From Bacteroides intestinalis (GTDB lineage Bacteria; Bacteroidota; Bacteroidia; Bacteroidales; Bacteroidaceae), in the NCBI RefSeq assembly GCF_003464595.1, contig NZ_QRZF01000002.1, positions 166,042-230,041 on the forward strand: DNA of 64,000 bases, written 5' to 3'. This document shows positions 1-9,257 of the stretch, in pieces. The notes beneath the pieces were generated by a model. It was not told where the DNA came from. It was given only the letters and a program-made list of their open reading frames with translations, and made no database searches. The translations under genes and the position numbers were made by a program. Position 1 is the first letter of the stretch; each line of letters starts with the position of its first letter.

Positions 1-841
1 AAGTGTATCCGATGATGGATTTATGGTGATGGAGTGGTTTCAGGCTGACGTACGGCTTCTCCTGGGTCCGTTGCCGATGGACGAAAAGGTAAATCAGTAT
101 GGGGATGGCAATCGTATAAATCCGTATTTTGGGAGAGGAGAACCAATCTAATGTCTTTCCGTAGGTAAATATGTAAATACTGAAAAGCAATGCAGCAGCT
201 ATGATAAACATGCTTCTTCCGTCGATTTCTTTGTAAGGGATGCGCATGGGGCGCTTGGCATACCGGAAAAACAACAGGATAAAGATAATGGCAATCAGCA
301 TCAGCAGGATTGTAAAGTAATACATGTACTGCCACTGATAGTAATAGGCCAATTGTGCCGTCAGCGCCATGGATATTTGTCCGCCGGAAAATACGATGGG
401 GTAGAAGTAGGCGTAGAACTCGCTACGCACATTCTTCGGACTGAAAAACGGGCGTACCTGAATAATAAACTCCAACATAATGAAAGCTTTCAGGAAGCCG
501 ATGAAGAAGCTGCATATAATGGTGATGTCCATATTGCCAACCTGGGCGCAGATGTAGCTGAGAAAGATTTGCAGGATCAGGTCGGTAAGCAGCATCGTTT
601 TTGGAGTGGCGATCGCACGAATCTTAGGAATGATGGGATAAGCTACCGCCATACCTGCCGCTGCCGCATAATACCCCATTGTGATGTCTTCGCTGAGTAT
701 CCCGAGGGTACTGCTGACTTCCAGCATGCTTCCCGTATAGGTTCCGTTGAGCATAATGATAGGGAACATCACCACGAACATAGTGACGATACCCAGCCAT
801 TGCGGTACCCAGGGACGGAGTGGAAGGTTTAGTTTTACCAT
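1..841 (-). CDS. MFS drug-efflux permease (DHA2/EmrB-like), partial
   Basis: Inner-membrane efflux permease. The C-terminal part lies beyond the left edge of the window. Reading the minus strand from the ATG at 841 gives an open frame to base 1 that starts MVKLNLPLRPWVPQW and continues with strongly hydrophobic segments (GIVTMFVVMFPIIML, GYYAAAAGMAVAYPII, YYFTILLMLIAIIFILLFF, FIIAAALLFSIYIFTYG), consistent with at least six membrane helices. It follows the HlyD-type adaptor by 12 bases and the TolC-type channel, the normal order of a tripartite EmrAB-TolC-like pump. The family assignment rests on this context plus the helix pattern, because the frame is truncated and no substrate can be inferred. 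Confidence 0.8.
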   Translation of the reverse strand, partial: MVKLNLPLRPWVPQWLGIVTMFVVMFPIIMLNGTYTGSMLEVSSTLGILSEDITMGYYAAAAGMAVAYPIIPKIRAIATPKTMLLTDLILQIFLSYICAQVGNMDITIICSFFIGFLKAFIMLEFIIQVRPFFSPKNVRSEFYAYFYPIVFSGGQISMALTAQLAYYYQWQYMYYFTILLMLIAIIFILLFFRYAKRPMRIPYKEIDGRSMFIIAAALLFSIYIFTYGKTLDWFSSPKIRIYTIAIPILIYLFVHRQRTQEKPYVSLKPLHHHKSIIGYT

Positions 842-853
842 CAGTGGACTTCC

Positions 854-1921
854 TTATTTTCTCAGTGCTTCGGTTTCTACCATCATGCCTGCGCGGAGGC
901 TTTTCATCTCTTCGGGAGTGGCGTCGTCCAGCTCGATGCGAACGGGAATGCGTTGCTGCACTTTGACGAAGTTGCCAGCGGAGTTATCAGTCGGAACCAG
1001 GGCGTACTTGGAACCGGTTGCTTCGGATATGGCGGTAACAGTGCCGTGAAAGATATGCTCGCGGAAAGCATCGACCTTGATGCGTACTTTCTGCCCGATG
1101 TAGATGTGGGAAATCTGCGTTTCTTTGTAGTTGGCGGTAATCCATTTGTCGTTGCCCCGTACAAGATAGGAGATGGTTTGCCCGGCTTGTACGAATTGTC
1201 CCGGTTCGAGGGTGCGGCGCCCCATATATCCGTCGTAAGGAGCGGTGACTATCGTATAAGAGAGATTCAATTTTGCCATATCCAGATCCGCTTCTTTGCG
1301 AAGGATATTCGCTTCGATGCCGGTAGATTTTTTACTTGTTTCGGAGTATTGGGATTTTGCCGCTTCCTTTTGTTGCAGCAGGGCCTGATAGCGTGCTTGG
1401 GTTGCTTCGTAGGCGGTTTTTACCTGTTCATATTGTTGCTGGCTGACGGATTCTTCGGCAAGCAGGTTGGCATAGCGGCGATAATCCTGTTCCTGCTGCC
1501 AGAGCTTGGCCTTGGTTTCTGCAATGTTGGCTTCCTGAATGGCTACATTTACTTGCGAGGTCTGAATGCCGGAACTTAATACGTCTTTTGCACCTTTTGC
1601 ATCCATCAGGGCAGCTTCTGCATCCTTTACTTTGATGAGGTATTCCCGGTTGTCAAGAATGAGAAGGGTGTCTCCGGCATGCACGGGCTGGTGCTCCGTG
1701 AAGCGGACTTCCTTGATATAACCCGAAGCGCGGATATTGAGCGGAGCTATATACTGGTCTACTACGGCATCATTGGTGATTTCGTAATGGACGTATTTCC
1801 AGAAGTAATTGATTGTCCATGAAATTCCCGCCAATGCAAGGAGGATACATACCGTATTGAGGGTGATATTCCTTATTCTTAATCTCTTCAGTTGCTTATG
1901 TTTCTTTTGTAATTCGGACAT
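854..1921 (-). CDS. HlyD/EmrA-type membrane fusion protein
   Basis: Periplasmic adaptor of 355 aa that should link the MFS permease downstream to the TolC-like channel upstream. There is a short cytoplasmic start, one membrane segment (about residues 18-40, NTVCILLALAGISWTINYFW), then a biotinyl-lipoyl-like half (PLNIRASGYIKEVRF, VHAGDTLLILDNREY). A long helical hairpin with many Q, A and E residues follows (about 85-205), then the second lipoyl half (IVTAPYDGYMGRRTLEPGQFV) and a beta-barrel. This is the usual length and layout of EmrA-type adaptors. It sits 37 bases after the TolC gene in the same operon. Confidence 0.92.
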   Translation of the reverse strand: MSELQKKHKQLKRLRIRNITLNTVCILLALAGISWTINYFWKYVHYEITNDAVVDQYIAPLNIRASGYIKEVRFTEHQPVHAGDTLLILDNREYLIKVKDAEAALMDAKGAKDVLSSGIQTSQVNVAIQEANIAETKAKLWQQEQDYRRYANLLAEESVSQQQYEQVKTAYEATQARYQALLQQKEAAKSQYSETSKKSTGIEANILRKEADLDMAKLNLSYTIVTAPYDGYMGRRTLEPGQFVQAGQTISYLVRGNDKWITANYKETQISHIYIGQKVRIKVDAFREHIFHGTVTAISEATGSKYALVPTDNSAGNFVKVQQRIPVRIELDDATPEEMKSLRAGMMVETEALRK

Positions 1922-1958
1922 AGATTACAATTGTAAATTAAAAATTAATAATTAAAAA

Positions 1959-3284
1959 TTAAAGCATGCCGCAGGTTCGCTGTAATTCATAGTAAGTGTA
2001 AATGGCCTGCGTACGGGCAACGGTCAGTTGCAGTTCAGCATCCAGCCGCACGCTGCTTGCATCCAGCAGGTCGGTGAGGATGGAAAGCTGGTTCAAGTAG
2101 CGGTTTTGCACAATCCGGTAGTTTTCTTCTGCCTGGCTGACAGAGAGCTTCAGGGCTTCTATGCGGTTCAGGGCCTCTTTATGGCGGGTGTAGGCAGTTC
2201 GGATCTGAATACGGACGTTCTGCATCAGGAGTTCTTCGGCATACTTTTGAAGTTGTACCGTCTGCCGGGCTTCGTGCATCTTGTGCTTATTCTGATAAAG
2301 AGACGACAGGTTGTATGAGAGGCTGAGGCCGATGTTCCAGTTGTTGTTGTACATGTCAGCCAGCGTAGTGCTGAGTGGGCGTGCAAGGGTGTTGCCCGCA
2401 TGCAGTGACAGGCTGGGAAGGTAGTTTGCTTTAGTCAGCCGGATATCGTTTTCTGCCAGCAGGGTTTGTTGGCGGACAATTTGCATGCCCGGATAGTTGT
2501 TGTAGGCTAATTGTACATACGTATCATAATCAGACACACTGACGGCGGTATACAGTAAAGTGGTGTCCGGTGCTATCAGTTGTGATTCGTCCAGTCCCAG
2601 CAGAATATCGAGTTGTTGCGAAGCTATGGAGATGCTGTTGTCGGCTTCCTGATAGGCCAGGCGGTCGTTGGTCAGTTGCAGTTCACTGCGGATTTCATCA
2701 TTGCGGGTGACTATGCCTTCTTTTTTCATCCGACGGATATCTTTCAGTCGGTGTTCGGACTCTTCGATGTTGCGTGCCAGCACTTCCCGCTGCTTGTAGT
2801 AACTGAAAAGCGTCATGTACTGTTGCAGCAGTGCCAGCTTGATTTCGGCTTCGTTGTCGGCACTGGTTAGGGCGGCTATTTGCTCTTTAAGTTCGGCCTG
2901 ATGTATTTGGGCCTGTATCCTTCCTCCCTGGTAGAGGGGTTGCGTCAGGTTGATATTATAGTTTTGTGACCAGTCCGGCGTTTCGGGGCGCACGGGGTGT
3001 GAAAGTCCCCGCTGAAAGATGACGGGCTGGCCTATGATTCCGGCGCTGGCACCTACTTGGATATCTGGCAATCGGTCTGTGTATGCAGACTTCTTTTGGT
3101 CGTTATAAATAACCTCTTGTAGTTTGCTCTTTTTAAGTTGAAGACTGTTTTCTGTGCCAAGATGGAAAAGTTCGTCTACGGATAATAGATGCGCATTCTC
3201 CTGAGCGGTTAGCCACAGCGGAGCTACAGCAAGTATGTGAATGAGCAAGAGGCGAAGAAAATTAGAACTGGTTGAATATCTCAT
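1959..3284 (-). CDS. TolC-family outer-membrane efflux protein
   Basis: Outer-membrane channel of 441 aa with a signal peptide (LLLIHILAVAPLWLTAQ) and the repeated helical hairpins of the OEP family. Seen are NINLTQPLYQGGRIQAQI near residue 110 and a second repeat with SLSLHAGNTLARPLS and NIGLSLSYNL near residues 290-325. Its start codon overlaps the 3' end of the marR gene by 23 bases, so the two are probably translationally coupled. The following AT-rich gap carries short AATTAAAAATT repeats before the adaptor gene. The substrate is unknown; the pump is probably controlled by the adjacent MarR protein. Confidence 0.92.
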   Translation of the reverse strand: MRYSTSSNFLRLLLIHILAVAPLWLTAQENAHLLSVDELFHLGTENSLQLKKSKLQEVIYNDQKKSAYTDRLPDIQVGASAGIIGQPVIFQRGLSHPVRPETPDWSQNYNINLTQPLYQGGRIQAQIHQAELKEQIAALTSADNEAEIKLALLQQYMTLFSYYKQREVLARNIEESEHRLKDIRRMKKEGIVTRNDEIRSELQLTNDRLAYQEADNSISIASQQLDILLGLDESQLIAPDTTLLYTAVSVSDYDTYVQLAYNNYPGMQIVRQQTLLAENDIRLTKANYLPSLSLHAGNTLARPLSTTLADMYNNNWNIGLSLSYNLSSLYQNKHKMHEARQTVQLQKYAEELLMQNVRIQIRTAYTRHKEALNRIEALKLSVSQAEENYRIVQNRYLNQLSILTDLLDASSVRLDAELQLTVARTQAIYTYYELQRTCGML

Positions 3285-3702
3285 AGAGTGTCTCTAGTTG
3301 ATTGGAACATGCGTTTAGGTTCTCTATTCCCATCAGTTGGCCCGTCTGGGTATAAAAATCCTTGATGAGCGGGCGTACACGGTCGGATATCTCTTCTCCT
3401 GCGGGAGTGAGGTACACAAGTCGGTTACGGCGGTCGTTAGGGTCTTCCTGGCGCATGATCCAGCCTTTCTTTTCGAGGTTTGCCATCAGATTAGTCATGC
3501 AAGCTTTGTCTTTGGCTGTCTTTTCGGCTAATGCCTGCTGGCTGATTCCTTGTTCCTGCCACAGGGAACTCAGTACTTGTAACATTTCAAAGGTGATATC
3601 TATGTTATTGCGTTTCAAAACGCGTTGCAGAGCTTGGCGGAATGCCATGCGGGTTCTTAGCATTTGCTGGATAAGCCCGCGGGATGAATTGTAATTCTCC
3701 AT
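3262..3702 (-). CDS. MarR-family transcriptional regulator
   Basis: Winged-helix repressor of 146 aa. The chosen start is the ATG at 3702 (MENYNSSRGLIQ), because the longer open frame to 3810 would run through the promoter and operator region. The wHTH is clear: EQGISQQALAEKTAKDKACM as the helix-turn-helix, then LEKKGWIMRQEDPNDRRNRL as the basic wing. It is the first gene of the efflux operon and overlaps the TolC gene. This is the classic arrangement of a ligand-responsive repressor of its own pump. A perfect palindrome lies in its promoter. Confidence 0.93.
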   Translation of the reverse strand: MENYNSSRGLIQQMLRTRMAFRQALQRVLKRNNIDITFEMLQVLSSLWQEQGISQQALAEKTAKDKACMTNLMANLEKKGWIMRQEDPNDRRNRLVYLTPAGEEISDRVRPLIKDFYTQTGQLMGIENLNACSNQLETLYEIFNQF

Positions 3703-3730
3703 TGCTACGTTGCTTTTTATTTTTCGGGCG

Positions 3731-3775
3731 CAAAGGTAGAGCTTTTTATTGGAATTAGTCAAATGTTTGACTAAT
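3731..3775 (-). promoter_or_regulatory. marR promoter with palindromic operator
   Basis: On the minus strand a -33 box TTTG (3760-3763) is followed after 21 bases by a -7 box TACCTTTG (3731-3738), matching the Bacteroides sigma-ABfr consensus. A palindrome with two perfect 10-base arms and a 2-base centre (3754-3775, arm ATTAGTCAAA) covers the -33 box. Its symmetry and placement suggest the MarR protein's own operator; that role is inferred. Confidence 0.75.
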
Positions 3776-3855
3776 ATTGTGAGGGGAGATTTGAAGAGCC
3801 TATATACCAAGCAACATTTTTTTTATACAATCTCTTACGGTGTAATGAGTATGAG

Positions 3856-3878
3856 TGGCATGCCTTTTAGGCATGCCA
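3856..3878 (-). terminator. Hairpin downstream of the beta-propeller gene
   Basis: A perfect 9-base stem (TGGCATGCC) with a TTTTA loop lies 57 bases past the stop of the minus-strand gene at 3935. There is no immediate U-run on the minus strand, so it is a weak or non-canonical terminator, or an RNA 3'-end stabiliser. Confidence 0.4.
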
Positions 3879-3934
3879 GGCTATATAATGCTGAAGAGTA
3901 ATCTCTGATGTAACTGTCCATGTATCCTATCCTT

Positions 3935-5071
3935 TTACTTCAGTTTACCCATAAATAAAATATTATTATCCTCTGTGTCGATGGTGTCCAGCAATTCTTT
4001 TAACTGTTTACGGTCTTCGTCTGAGCAACTGCTCTCGGCAAGACGTTTCTCTATTTGAGTAATAAGCCGTCCTGGTTCATTCATCTGGTAGAACCATCCA
4101 TTACTGAAATTGAATATAGGTGCCTCCATATGTCCGAAAAAGTCATTTATCAACTTGGCATAATTTGAAGTTTGCTTTTCTTTGTTCACTGCTATAACGC
4201 CTTTGCCCCCCAACATGGCGGTCAGATAATAACCCGGCAACTCATTATAAATATGCAGTGGGATTTCGGATACTTCACCAAAATCCATTTTGAATTTGGG
4301 ATGGATTTTGTTCGCATTCTTGTCATAGTGGAAAAGTGTGTCACAAGAGGACAACCAGAAACTGAATCCGGGAACATTATGGTAAGCAAATATATCCTGA
4401 TTGAAATCTTTTTGCAAAAAGTTGGGAGTAGGTTTTAGTTCTTGTTTGAATGAACCGTCTTTGTCATATACTGCGGCGAGGAATTTCTCCTTATTGTTTT
4501 CAAAGGGCATGTGAATAATGGTGATGTCTCCATCGTCATCCACTTCTATTTTAGGCTTACTTAACTTCTCTTTAGTAACAATCTCACGCACAAACTTCCC
4601 GTCTGTATTGTACACCAATATTTTGGGTAAGAAAGCAAAAGAAGCCAAATAAATTTCTTTCGTTTTCTCATTAATCACTTCATCATAAATAGACTGATTA
4701 TATTCTTCCGGACCATTACCTATAGCACCGACTTGACATTTTAGCTTTCCATCATGAGTGAAAAGTAAGAAAGGAAGATTGTTTGATTGACGAATGCCTA
4801 TATAATGGTCTGTAATACACAAACCATAACCTTTGAAGAAAGCACTATCTGAATTTTCAAAACGGACAATCTTAAACTCTTCTACTAGGTCACTTAGATT
4901 GATGTCAATCGTATTTTTTACTTGATCAAAATGGCAAACCGTCAAGGTATTGTCGGCATCGGTTTCTACGAAAGTTAAAGTACCGTCACCTTTAGGGGAT
5001 GTGCTGCAACTTGCCGTTACTAAAACTGTACACAAGGCTGCTGCGACTTTAAATCCTTTTATATTCTTCAT
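3935..5071 (-). CDS. 6-bladed beta-propeller lipoprotein
   Basis: Exported lipoprotein of 378 aa. The N-terminus MKNIKGFKVAAALCTVLVTASC is a lipoprotein signal with the Cys at about residue 22. The body has the repeated beta-strand pattern of the Bacteroidales 6-bladed propeller family, including the hallmark GAIGNGPEEYNQ and blades starting GKLKCQVG and GKFVREIV. Members are common in Bacteroides, often beside regulators or TonB genes, and have no assigned activity. The next gene upstream on this strand, 35 bases away, is the TonB-C lipoprotein, so both may be cotranscribed. Confidence is good for the fold and low for the role. Confidence 0.75.
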   Translation of the reverse strand: MKNIKGFKVAAALCTVLVTASCSTSPKGDGTLTFVETDADNTLTVCHFDQVKNTIDINLSDLVEEFKIVRFENSDSAFFKGYGLCITDHYIGIRQSNNLPFLLFTHDGKLKCQVGAIGNGPEEYNQSIYDEVINEKTKEIYLASFAFLPKILVYNTDGKFVREIVTKEKLSKPKIEVDDDGDITIIHMPFENNKEKFLAAVYDKDGSFKQELKPTPNFLQKDFNQDIFAYHNVPGFSFWLSSCDTLFHYDKNANKIHPKFKMDFGEVSEIPLHIYNELPGYYLTAMLGGKGVIAVNKEKQTSNYAKLINDFFGHMEAPIFNFSNGWFYQMNEPGRLITQIEKRLAESSCSDEDRKQLKELLDTIDTEDNNILFMGKLK

Positions 5072-5106
5072 ATTTTCCTTATTTATTGAATTTTGTATTT
5101 ATGTTT

Positions 5107-5622
5107 TTATATATATTGGGCTGCTATCGCTGATCTGTATTTAGAACGTACCGGGGTTTCATTTATCTTACCAGGAATAAATTTGGGCAATAATTTGAGT
5201 ACTCTGATAAATTCTTTATCTATAGCGGGATGGATGCCTTCAACGATTATCACATCCGAAACGGTACCGTCTCGTTCTATCACCAAATCAACCGTTCCTC
5301 TGCCGTTTACAGGATCTATATCCGGATATTTGAAGTGTTTACTGATAAAATCCATAAATTGGGAATTATTCAAAGAAGGAAATGCCCTTACTACTTCGGA
5401 CTCTTCATAGATTTTATCCAAATCAATCTCTTTCCCTTTTCCGATGCTATCAATGGCATAACCTTTTTCCTCAATAACTGTTGCAGAAGTCTCACCAGTT
5501 AATGTGTCACATGAAACTGGCTTTACATCAGCTTGTTTGGTCGATTTTCCGGTACAACCTATTGTAATTATGAGGAAAAAACATAAAAAACAATACCGTA
5601 CATTCTTAATTACTGCTTTCAT
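5107..5622 (-). CDS. Lipoprotein with a TonB C-terminal domain
   Basis: Protein of 171 aa. The start MKAVIKNVRYCFLCFFLIITIGC reads as a lipoprotein signal (Cys near 23). Residues about 85-170 match the TonB C-terminal fold: KHFKYPDIDPVNGRGTVDLV, IERDGTVSDVIIVEGIHPAI, LKLLPKFIPGKINETPVRSK. The usual TonB features, an N-terminal inner-membrane helix followed by a proline-rich spacer, are absent. If lipidated, the domain is tethered to a membrane by lipid instead of being driven by ExbBD, so it may not be an energy transducer. It lies in line with the beta-propeller lipoprotein downstream. Confidence 0.75.
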   Translation of the reverse strand: MKAVIKNVRYCFLCFFLIITIGCTGKSTKQADVKPVSCDTLTGETSATVIEEKGYAIDSIGKGKEIDLDKIYEESEVVRAFPSLNNSQFMDFISKHFKYPDIDPVNGRGTVDLVIERDGTVSDVIIVEGIHPAIDKEFIRVLKLLPKFIPGKINETPVRSKYRSAIAAQYI

Positions 5623-5793
5623 AATATTTTATTTTGATTCTGTTGCGAATTTAGATGTTATATATGAGAAAATAATATGATAATGGAATAAATAGTGAGA
5701 TAACTTACTTTATTGATAATTAGATGGGTAGCTTTGTATTGGAATGAGTTATGAGACAAAATGAAGAATGAATTTATATAATAATGTATACTT

Positions 5794-6975
5794 TTACTTA
5801 TTGTGAGTAAACGCTATTATAAAATCAATAAAACTCTCTTTACTCCTTTTTCTAAAATCGAACTTCTCGCATATTCGAATGGTGTACCGTTCAATACTTC
5901 GGGGTTGTACATCCAAAAGTTGTGCAACAGTTTCAAGAGATAAGTTTAAGGCTGTCAGATAACAGATGTCTTTTTCTCGCCCGGTGAGTGATGAATATTG
6001 TTCGTTCAATCGAGTGGCAAAGTTTTGGTGAACGATATTTAACCAGTGTTGCAGTTTGTCTCTGTCGGCTGCGGGAATATACTTTTTTAGTTCTGTAATT
6101 TTGAGGAATGTTTGTAATGCTTCAGCATCTGCTGATGAAACGGTGATGTCTTTTGCCCGGAACATGGTTTCCAACTGCTTTATGCGTATATCTTTTTCTC
6201 CTTTTTCATTCTGCAAAGCCATGATTTTATTCAAGGCTTCTTCTTGTTCTAGGCTATGCAGATTCTCGTTTTCTTCTATCATTGTTTGGAAGGTATCTAT
6301 CTGTTCTTGTAACTTAATAGCCCCTTGTTTCTGTTGGGATAACTCTTTTCCTTTCTGCTTCTTATACATTTTCAAGCTATAGAAGTAAAGGAGTATTAAT
6401 ACTATTACTATTAAGATTCCAATAGCAATAGTGAGATACCAACTCATTCGTATTTCAGCATTTTGCCTGAGGGTGATGGATTTGTCGTATTTTAGTTGCA
6501 ATTCTCTGATTTCTGTACTCTTTAGTTCATCCCGAACGGAATCAATAACCGCAATGTAATTTTTAAGATATTTAATGGCTTTCTTATATTGTTTATTCTC
6601 TTCTGCTTGTTTATATAATGCAGAATAGATATTCACTTTTACATTTAGATCAGAAGTTTTTAAAGCTGCATGTAATAAACTGTCAGCCTTTTCTTTATAA
6701 TAATCTATTGTAATATTTATCAGAGAATCTGAAGGTGCTGGGATGTTGTAGTGGTATTTTGCTTGTGTCAGTAGCAAAGCATAGTCAGCCTGTTCTTTTC
6801 CTTTGAGTTTTTCCGGTGAAGAAATCTGTTCCAGTATCTGTAAAGTAGAATCCGGGTTTTCCCATATTTGGACTTCTGCCAACTCTAATAGCTTGGTAGT
6901 ATTATCACGCTGACACGAAAAAAGGCATGCACAGCATAATAAGACATATAAGATAGTAGTTTGTCTATTTTTCAT
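5794..6975 (-). CDS. Membrane-anchored TPR / LuxR-like HTH regulator
   Basis: Protein of 393 aa. The start at 6975 is chosen because it gives a signal peptide (MKNRQTTILYVLLCCACLFSC, a lipobox-like end). A helical, TPR-like sensor part follows (about 30-165: PDSTLQILEQISSPEKL, KADSLLHAALKTS), then one membrane helix (YLTIAIGILIVIVLILLYFY), a coiled coil (KELSQQKQGAIKLQEQIDTF) and a C-terminal LuxR-type HTH (SLTGREKDICYLTALNLSLE, then VAQLLDVQPRSIERY). This layout is common in Bacteroidetes for regulators that sense in the periplasm and bind DNA in the cytoplasm. No target is evident; nearby candidates are its neighbours. Confidence 0.75.
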   Translation of the reverse strand: MKNRQTTILYVLLCCACLFSCQRDNTTKLLELAEVQIWENPDSTLQILEQISSPEKLKGKEQADYALLLTQAKYHYNIPAPSDSLINITIDYYKEKADSLLHAALKTSDLNVKVNIYSALYKQAEENKQYKKAIKYLKNYIAVIDSVRDELKSTEIRELQLKYDKSITLRQNAEIRMSWYLTIAIGILIVIVLILLYFYSLKMYKKQKGKELSQQKQGAIKLQEQIDTFQTMIEENENLHSLEQEEALNKIMALQNEKGEKDIRIKQLETMFRAKDITVSSADAEALQTFLKITELKKYIPAADRDKLQHWLNIVHQNFATRLNEQYSSLTGREKDICYLTALNLSLETVAQLLDVQPRSIERYTIRICEKFDFRKRSKESFIDFIIAFTHNK

Positions 6976-7242
6976 AATACTTGATTTGAATGTAAATTCA
7001 ATAGACAAAGGTGAGAACAATTATTTTATTATATGTTTAAAAATGATTCATTTGCCTGTTATAATTATGCCATTTCCCTTTTTCTTATCCATCATCTTTG
7101 TTGTTTTATGAAGCAAAGCATCTTTTTTGTTTTTAAATGTTTAAATGTTGTATCTATTATTTATAGGTAGTTGGTAGACTACTAATAAGTATTTGTCTGA
7201 CTAAGGCAGGTTGATTTTTTAGTGAATTTGGCATAGGTATAC
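6976..7242. other. AT-rich intergenic stretch
   Basis: About 270 bases between the HTH regulator start and the terminator of the amylase gene. It must hold the regulator's promoter. The only near match seen is CACCTTTG at 7003-7010 on the minus strand, without a good -33 box. No small open frame or RNA structure was recognised. Confidence 0.5.
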
Positions 7243-7277
7243 AAAAAAACGCAGAGTGTATTTCTCTGCGTTTTTTT
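7243..7277 (-). terminator. Rho-independent terminator of the GH13 gene
   Basis: Stem ACGCAGAG/CTCTGCGT extended by A7/T7 flanks with a 7-base loop, 19 bases past the stop at 7296. The A and T tracts make it able to work in both directions. Confidence 0.85.
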
Positions 7278-7295
7278 GTTTTTATGAAATGTTAT

Positions 7296-9146
7296 TTATA
7301 ACTCGATAACCAATGACTCTCTTGGTCCCATTGTCAGCGATTCACCGAATGCAACTGTCTTTCCACTAAGAATATCTTTTCCTTGTTTGGAATCTTTCAA
7401 TATTTCTTTGTAGAATTTCAAAGGAACAGTAGTTTCGGCATCTGTACCATTCAACATTACGAATACGGTTTTACCTTCGTGCTGGCGGGCATACGCGTAA
7501 ACACCATTCTGAACCATGAATTGCACCATGCTACCTTTGGCGATAACATCGTTTCCTTTACGCCAGTTCAATAAGGTCTTGTAGAAGTTATAACATTCGT
7601 TCTGTATCTTGCTGCGTCCTGCGGCTGTCAGTGCAGTTTCTGTATCGCCAGTCCATCCACCGGGGAAGTCCTTACGAACGTATCCGTCACTCTTGCTCTT
7701 TACACCGTTCATCATGATTTCCGTACCATAGTAGAGTTGCGGAATGCGGCGGGTGGTAAGTAGCAAGGTAGAAGCTTGTTTCAGCATTGGCAGATTGTCG
7801 CCTTCACCCAGAAAGCGGTCGGTATCATGGTTTTCGATAAATGCCAGTACGGAAGCCGGGTTGGGGTAGAGGAAGTCGTATACGAAGCTATTGTACACGC
7901 GATCCAGACCTTTGAACCATGTTTCGGTCTGCTCGTTCTTGGCAGTGTTGATTTTATCGAAGAAGCTGAAGTCCATGACGGTTTTCAGGTTACTGTTCTT
8001 CGGGGCAGAGAGTTTGGAATCCATTTGCCACCAGGCTGTATAAGCCGGTTCGGTAACCCAAGTTTCGCCTACGGTGTTGTAGTTGGGGTATTCTTCGTTC
8101 AGCTCTTTCATCCAGTTGCTCATGGCGTCATAGTCGGCATAAGGATAAGTGTCCATGCGGATACCGTCGATATTGGCATACTCAATCCACCAGAAGCTAT
8201 TCTGTACCAGGTAGCGATATACGTGCGGGTTCTTTTGATTAAGGTCCGGCATAGCGGTAACAAACCAACCGTCGTTCATCTGGTCGAAATCGTATTGTGA
8301 AGTATAAGGATCAACGTGCGGAGTCAGTTTGAAAGAAGTCTGCACGAAGTTCTTTTCATGATCGGGATTGTTGAACCAGTCTTTAGACGGCATATCTTTA
8401 ATCCATGGATGTTCTACGCCGCAGTGGTTGAAGATCATATCCATTACAATCTTGATGCCGCGGTCGTGGCATTTGGATATCAGTTGCTGATACTCTTCGT
8501 TGGTGCCGAAACGCGGATCAACTTTATAGTAATCGGTAGTAGCATAGCCGTGGTACGAACCACCGGTCATGTTGTTTTCCAGTACCGGAGTGAACCAAAG
8601 AGCGGTTATACCTAGGTCGGAGAAGTAATCCAGATTTTGCTCGATACCTGCAAGGTCACCACCATGGCGGGCGTTCGGATCATTGCGGTCTACTTTGTAT
8701 TCGGCCATGCCGGGGATTTGGTCATTGTCCGGATTACCGTTTGCAAAGCGGTCGGGCATCAACAGGTAGAGGGCGTCGGAAGCATCAAAACCTTTGTGTT
8801 CACAGCTTTTCTTGCCGCGTGCTTTCAGTTCATACTCTTTGACGATTTTCTTTTTGCCTTGTGCAAAAGTGAGAGCTACTTTACCGGGTTTCATATCTTT
8901 CTCCAGGCTCAGGTAGACAATCAGGTAGTTCGGGCTTTCCAGCTTGACAGTGCTGCTCAAAGAAACGCCGGGATAGTTGACAGTAACGGAAGAGTTACCG
9001 ATGTCTTCACCGTAGACCATAAGTTGGAGTTCGGGATTTTGCATTCCGGCGTACCAAAACGGAGGGTCGATTTTGTTTACGTTCATAGCTGCATACGTAC
9101 TAAGGGAAAGTAAAAACGTTCCCAGGATAAGGAATAATTTTTTCAT
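7296..9146 (-). CDS. SusA-like periplasmic GH13 amylase (neopullulanase type)
   Basis: Starch- or maltooligosaccharide-cleaving enzyme of 616 aa, the same size class as B. thetaiotaomicron SusA. It has a signal peptide (MKKLFLILGTFLLSLSTYAA), an N-terminal cyclomaltodextrinase-type beta domain (KIDPPFWYAGMQNPELQLMV), then the (beta/alpha)8 barrel. Catalytic residues are readable: nucleophile Asp332 in DGIRMDTYP, acid Glu361 in GETWV, and Asp441 in ENHDTDRF. It ends in a small beta domain. It is not inside a sus operon here: no susB, susC or susR homologue flanks it, only a TPR protein upstream on the same strand. It should act on oligosaccharides already imported into the periplasm. Confidence 0.9.
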   Translation of the reverse strand: MKKLFLILGTFLLSLSTYAAMNVNKIDPPFWYAGMQNPELQLMVYGEDIGNSSVTVNYPGVSLSSTVKLESPNYLIVYLSLEKDMKPGKVALTFAQGKKKIVKEYELKARGKKSCEHKGFDASDALYLLMPDRFANGNPDNDQIPGMAEYKVDRNDPNARHGGDLAGIEQNLDYFSDLGITALWFTPVLENNMTGGSYHGYATTDYYKVDPRFGTNEEYQQLISKCHDRGIKIVMDMIFNHCGVEHPWIKDMPSKDWFNNPDHEKNFVQTSFKLTPHVDPYTSQYDFDQMNDGWFVTAMPDLNQKNPHVYRYLVQNSFWWIEYANIDGIRMDTYPYADYDAMSNWMKELNEEYPNYNTVGETWVTEPAYTAWWQMDSKLSAPKNSNLKTVMDFSFFDKINTAKNEQTETWFKGLDRVYNSFVYDFLYPNPASVLAFIENHDTDRFLGEGDNLPMLKQASTLLLTTRRIPQLYYGTEIMMNGVKSKSDGYVRKDFPGGWTGDTETALTAAGRSKIQNECYNFYKTLLNWRKGNDVIAKGSMVQFMVQNGVYAYARQHEGKTVFVMLNGTDAETTVPLKFYKEILKDSKQGKDILSGKTVAFGESLTMGPRESLVIEL

Positions 9147-9257
9147 GATATTAGCTTTTCGTTATTATATCCGTATTTTGGTGCTAATATAAGCAAATAG
9201 CGGAGAAAGCTGCCGCTACTCCGCTATTATATACTTTATAATGTTATGCAAACGTTT

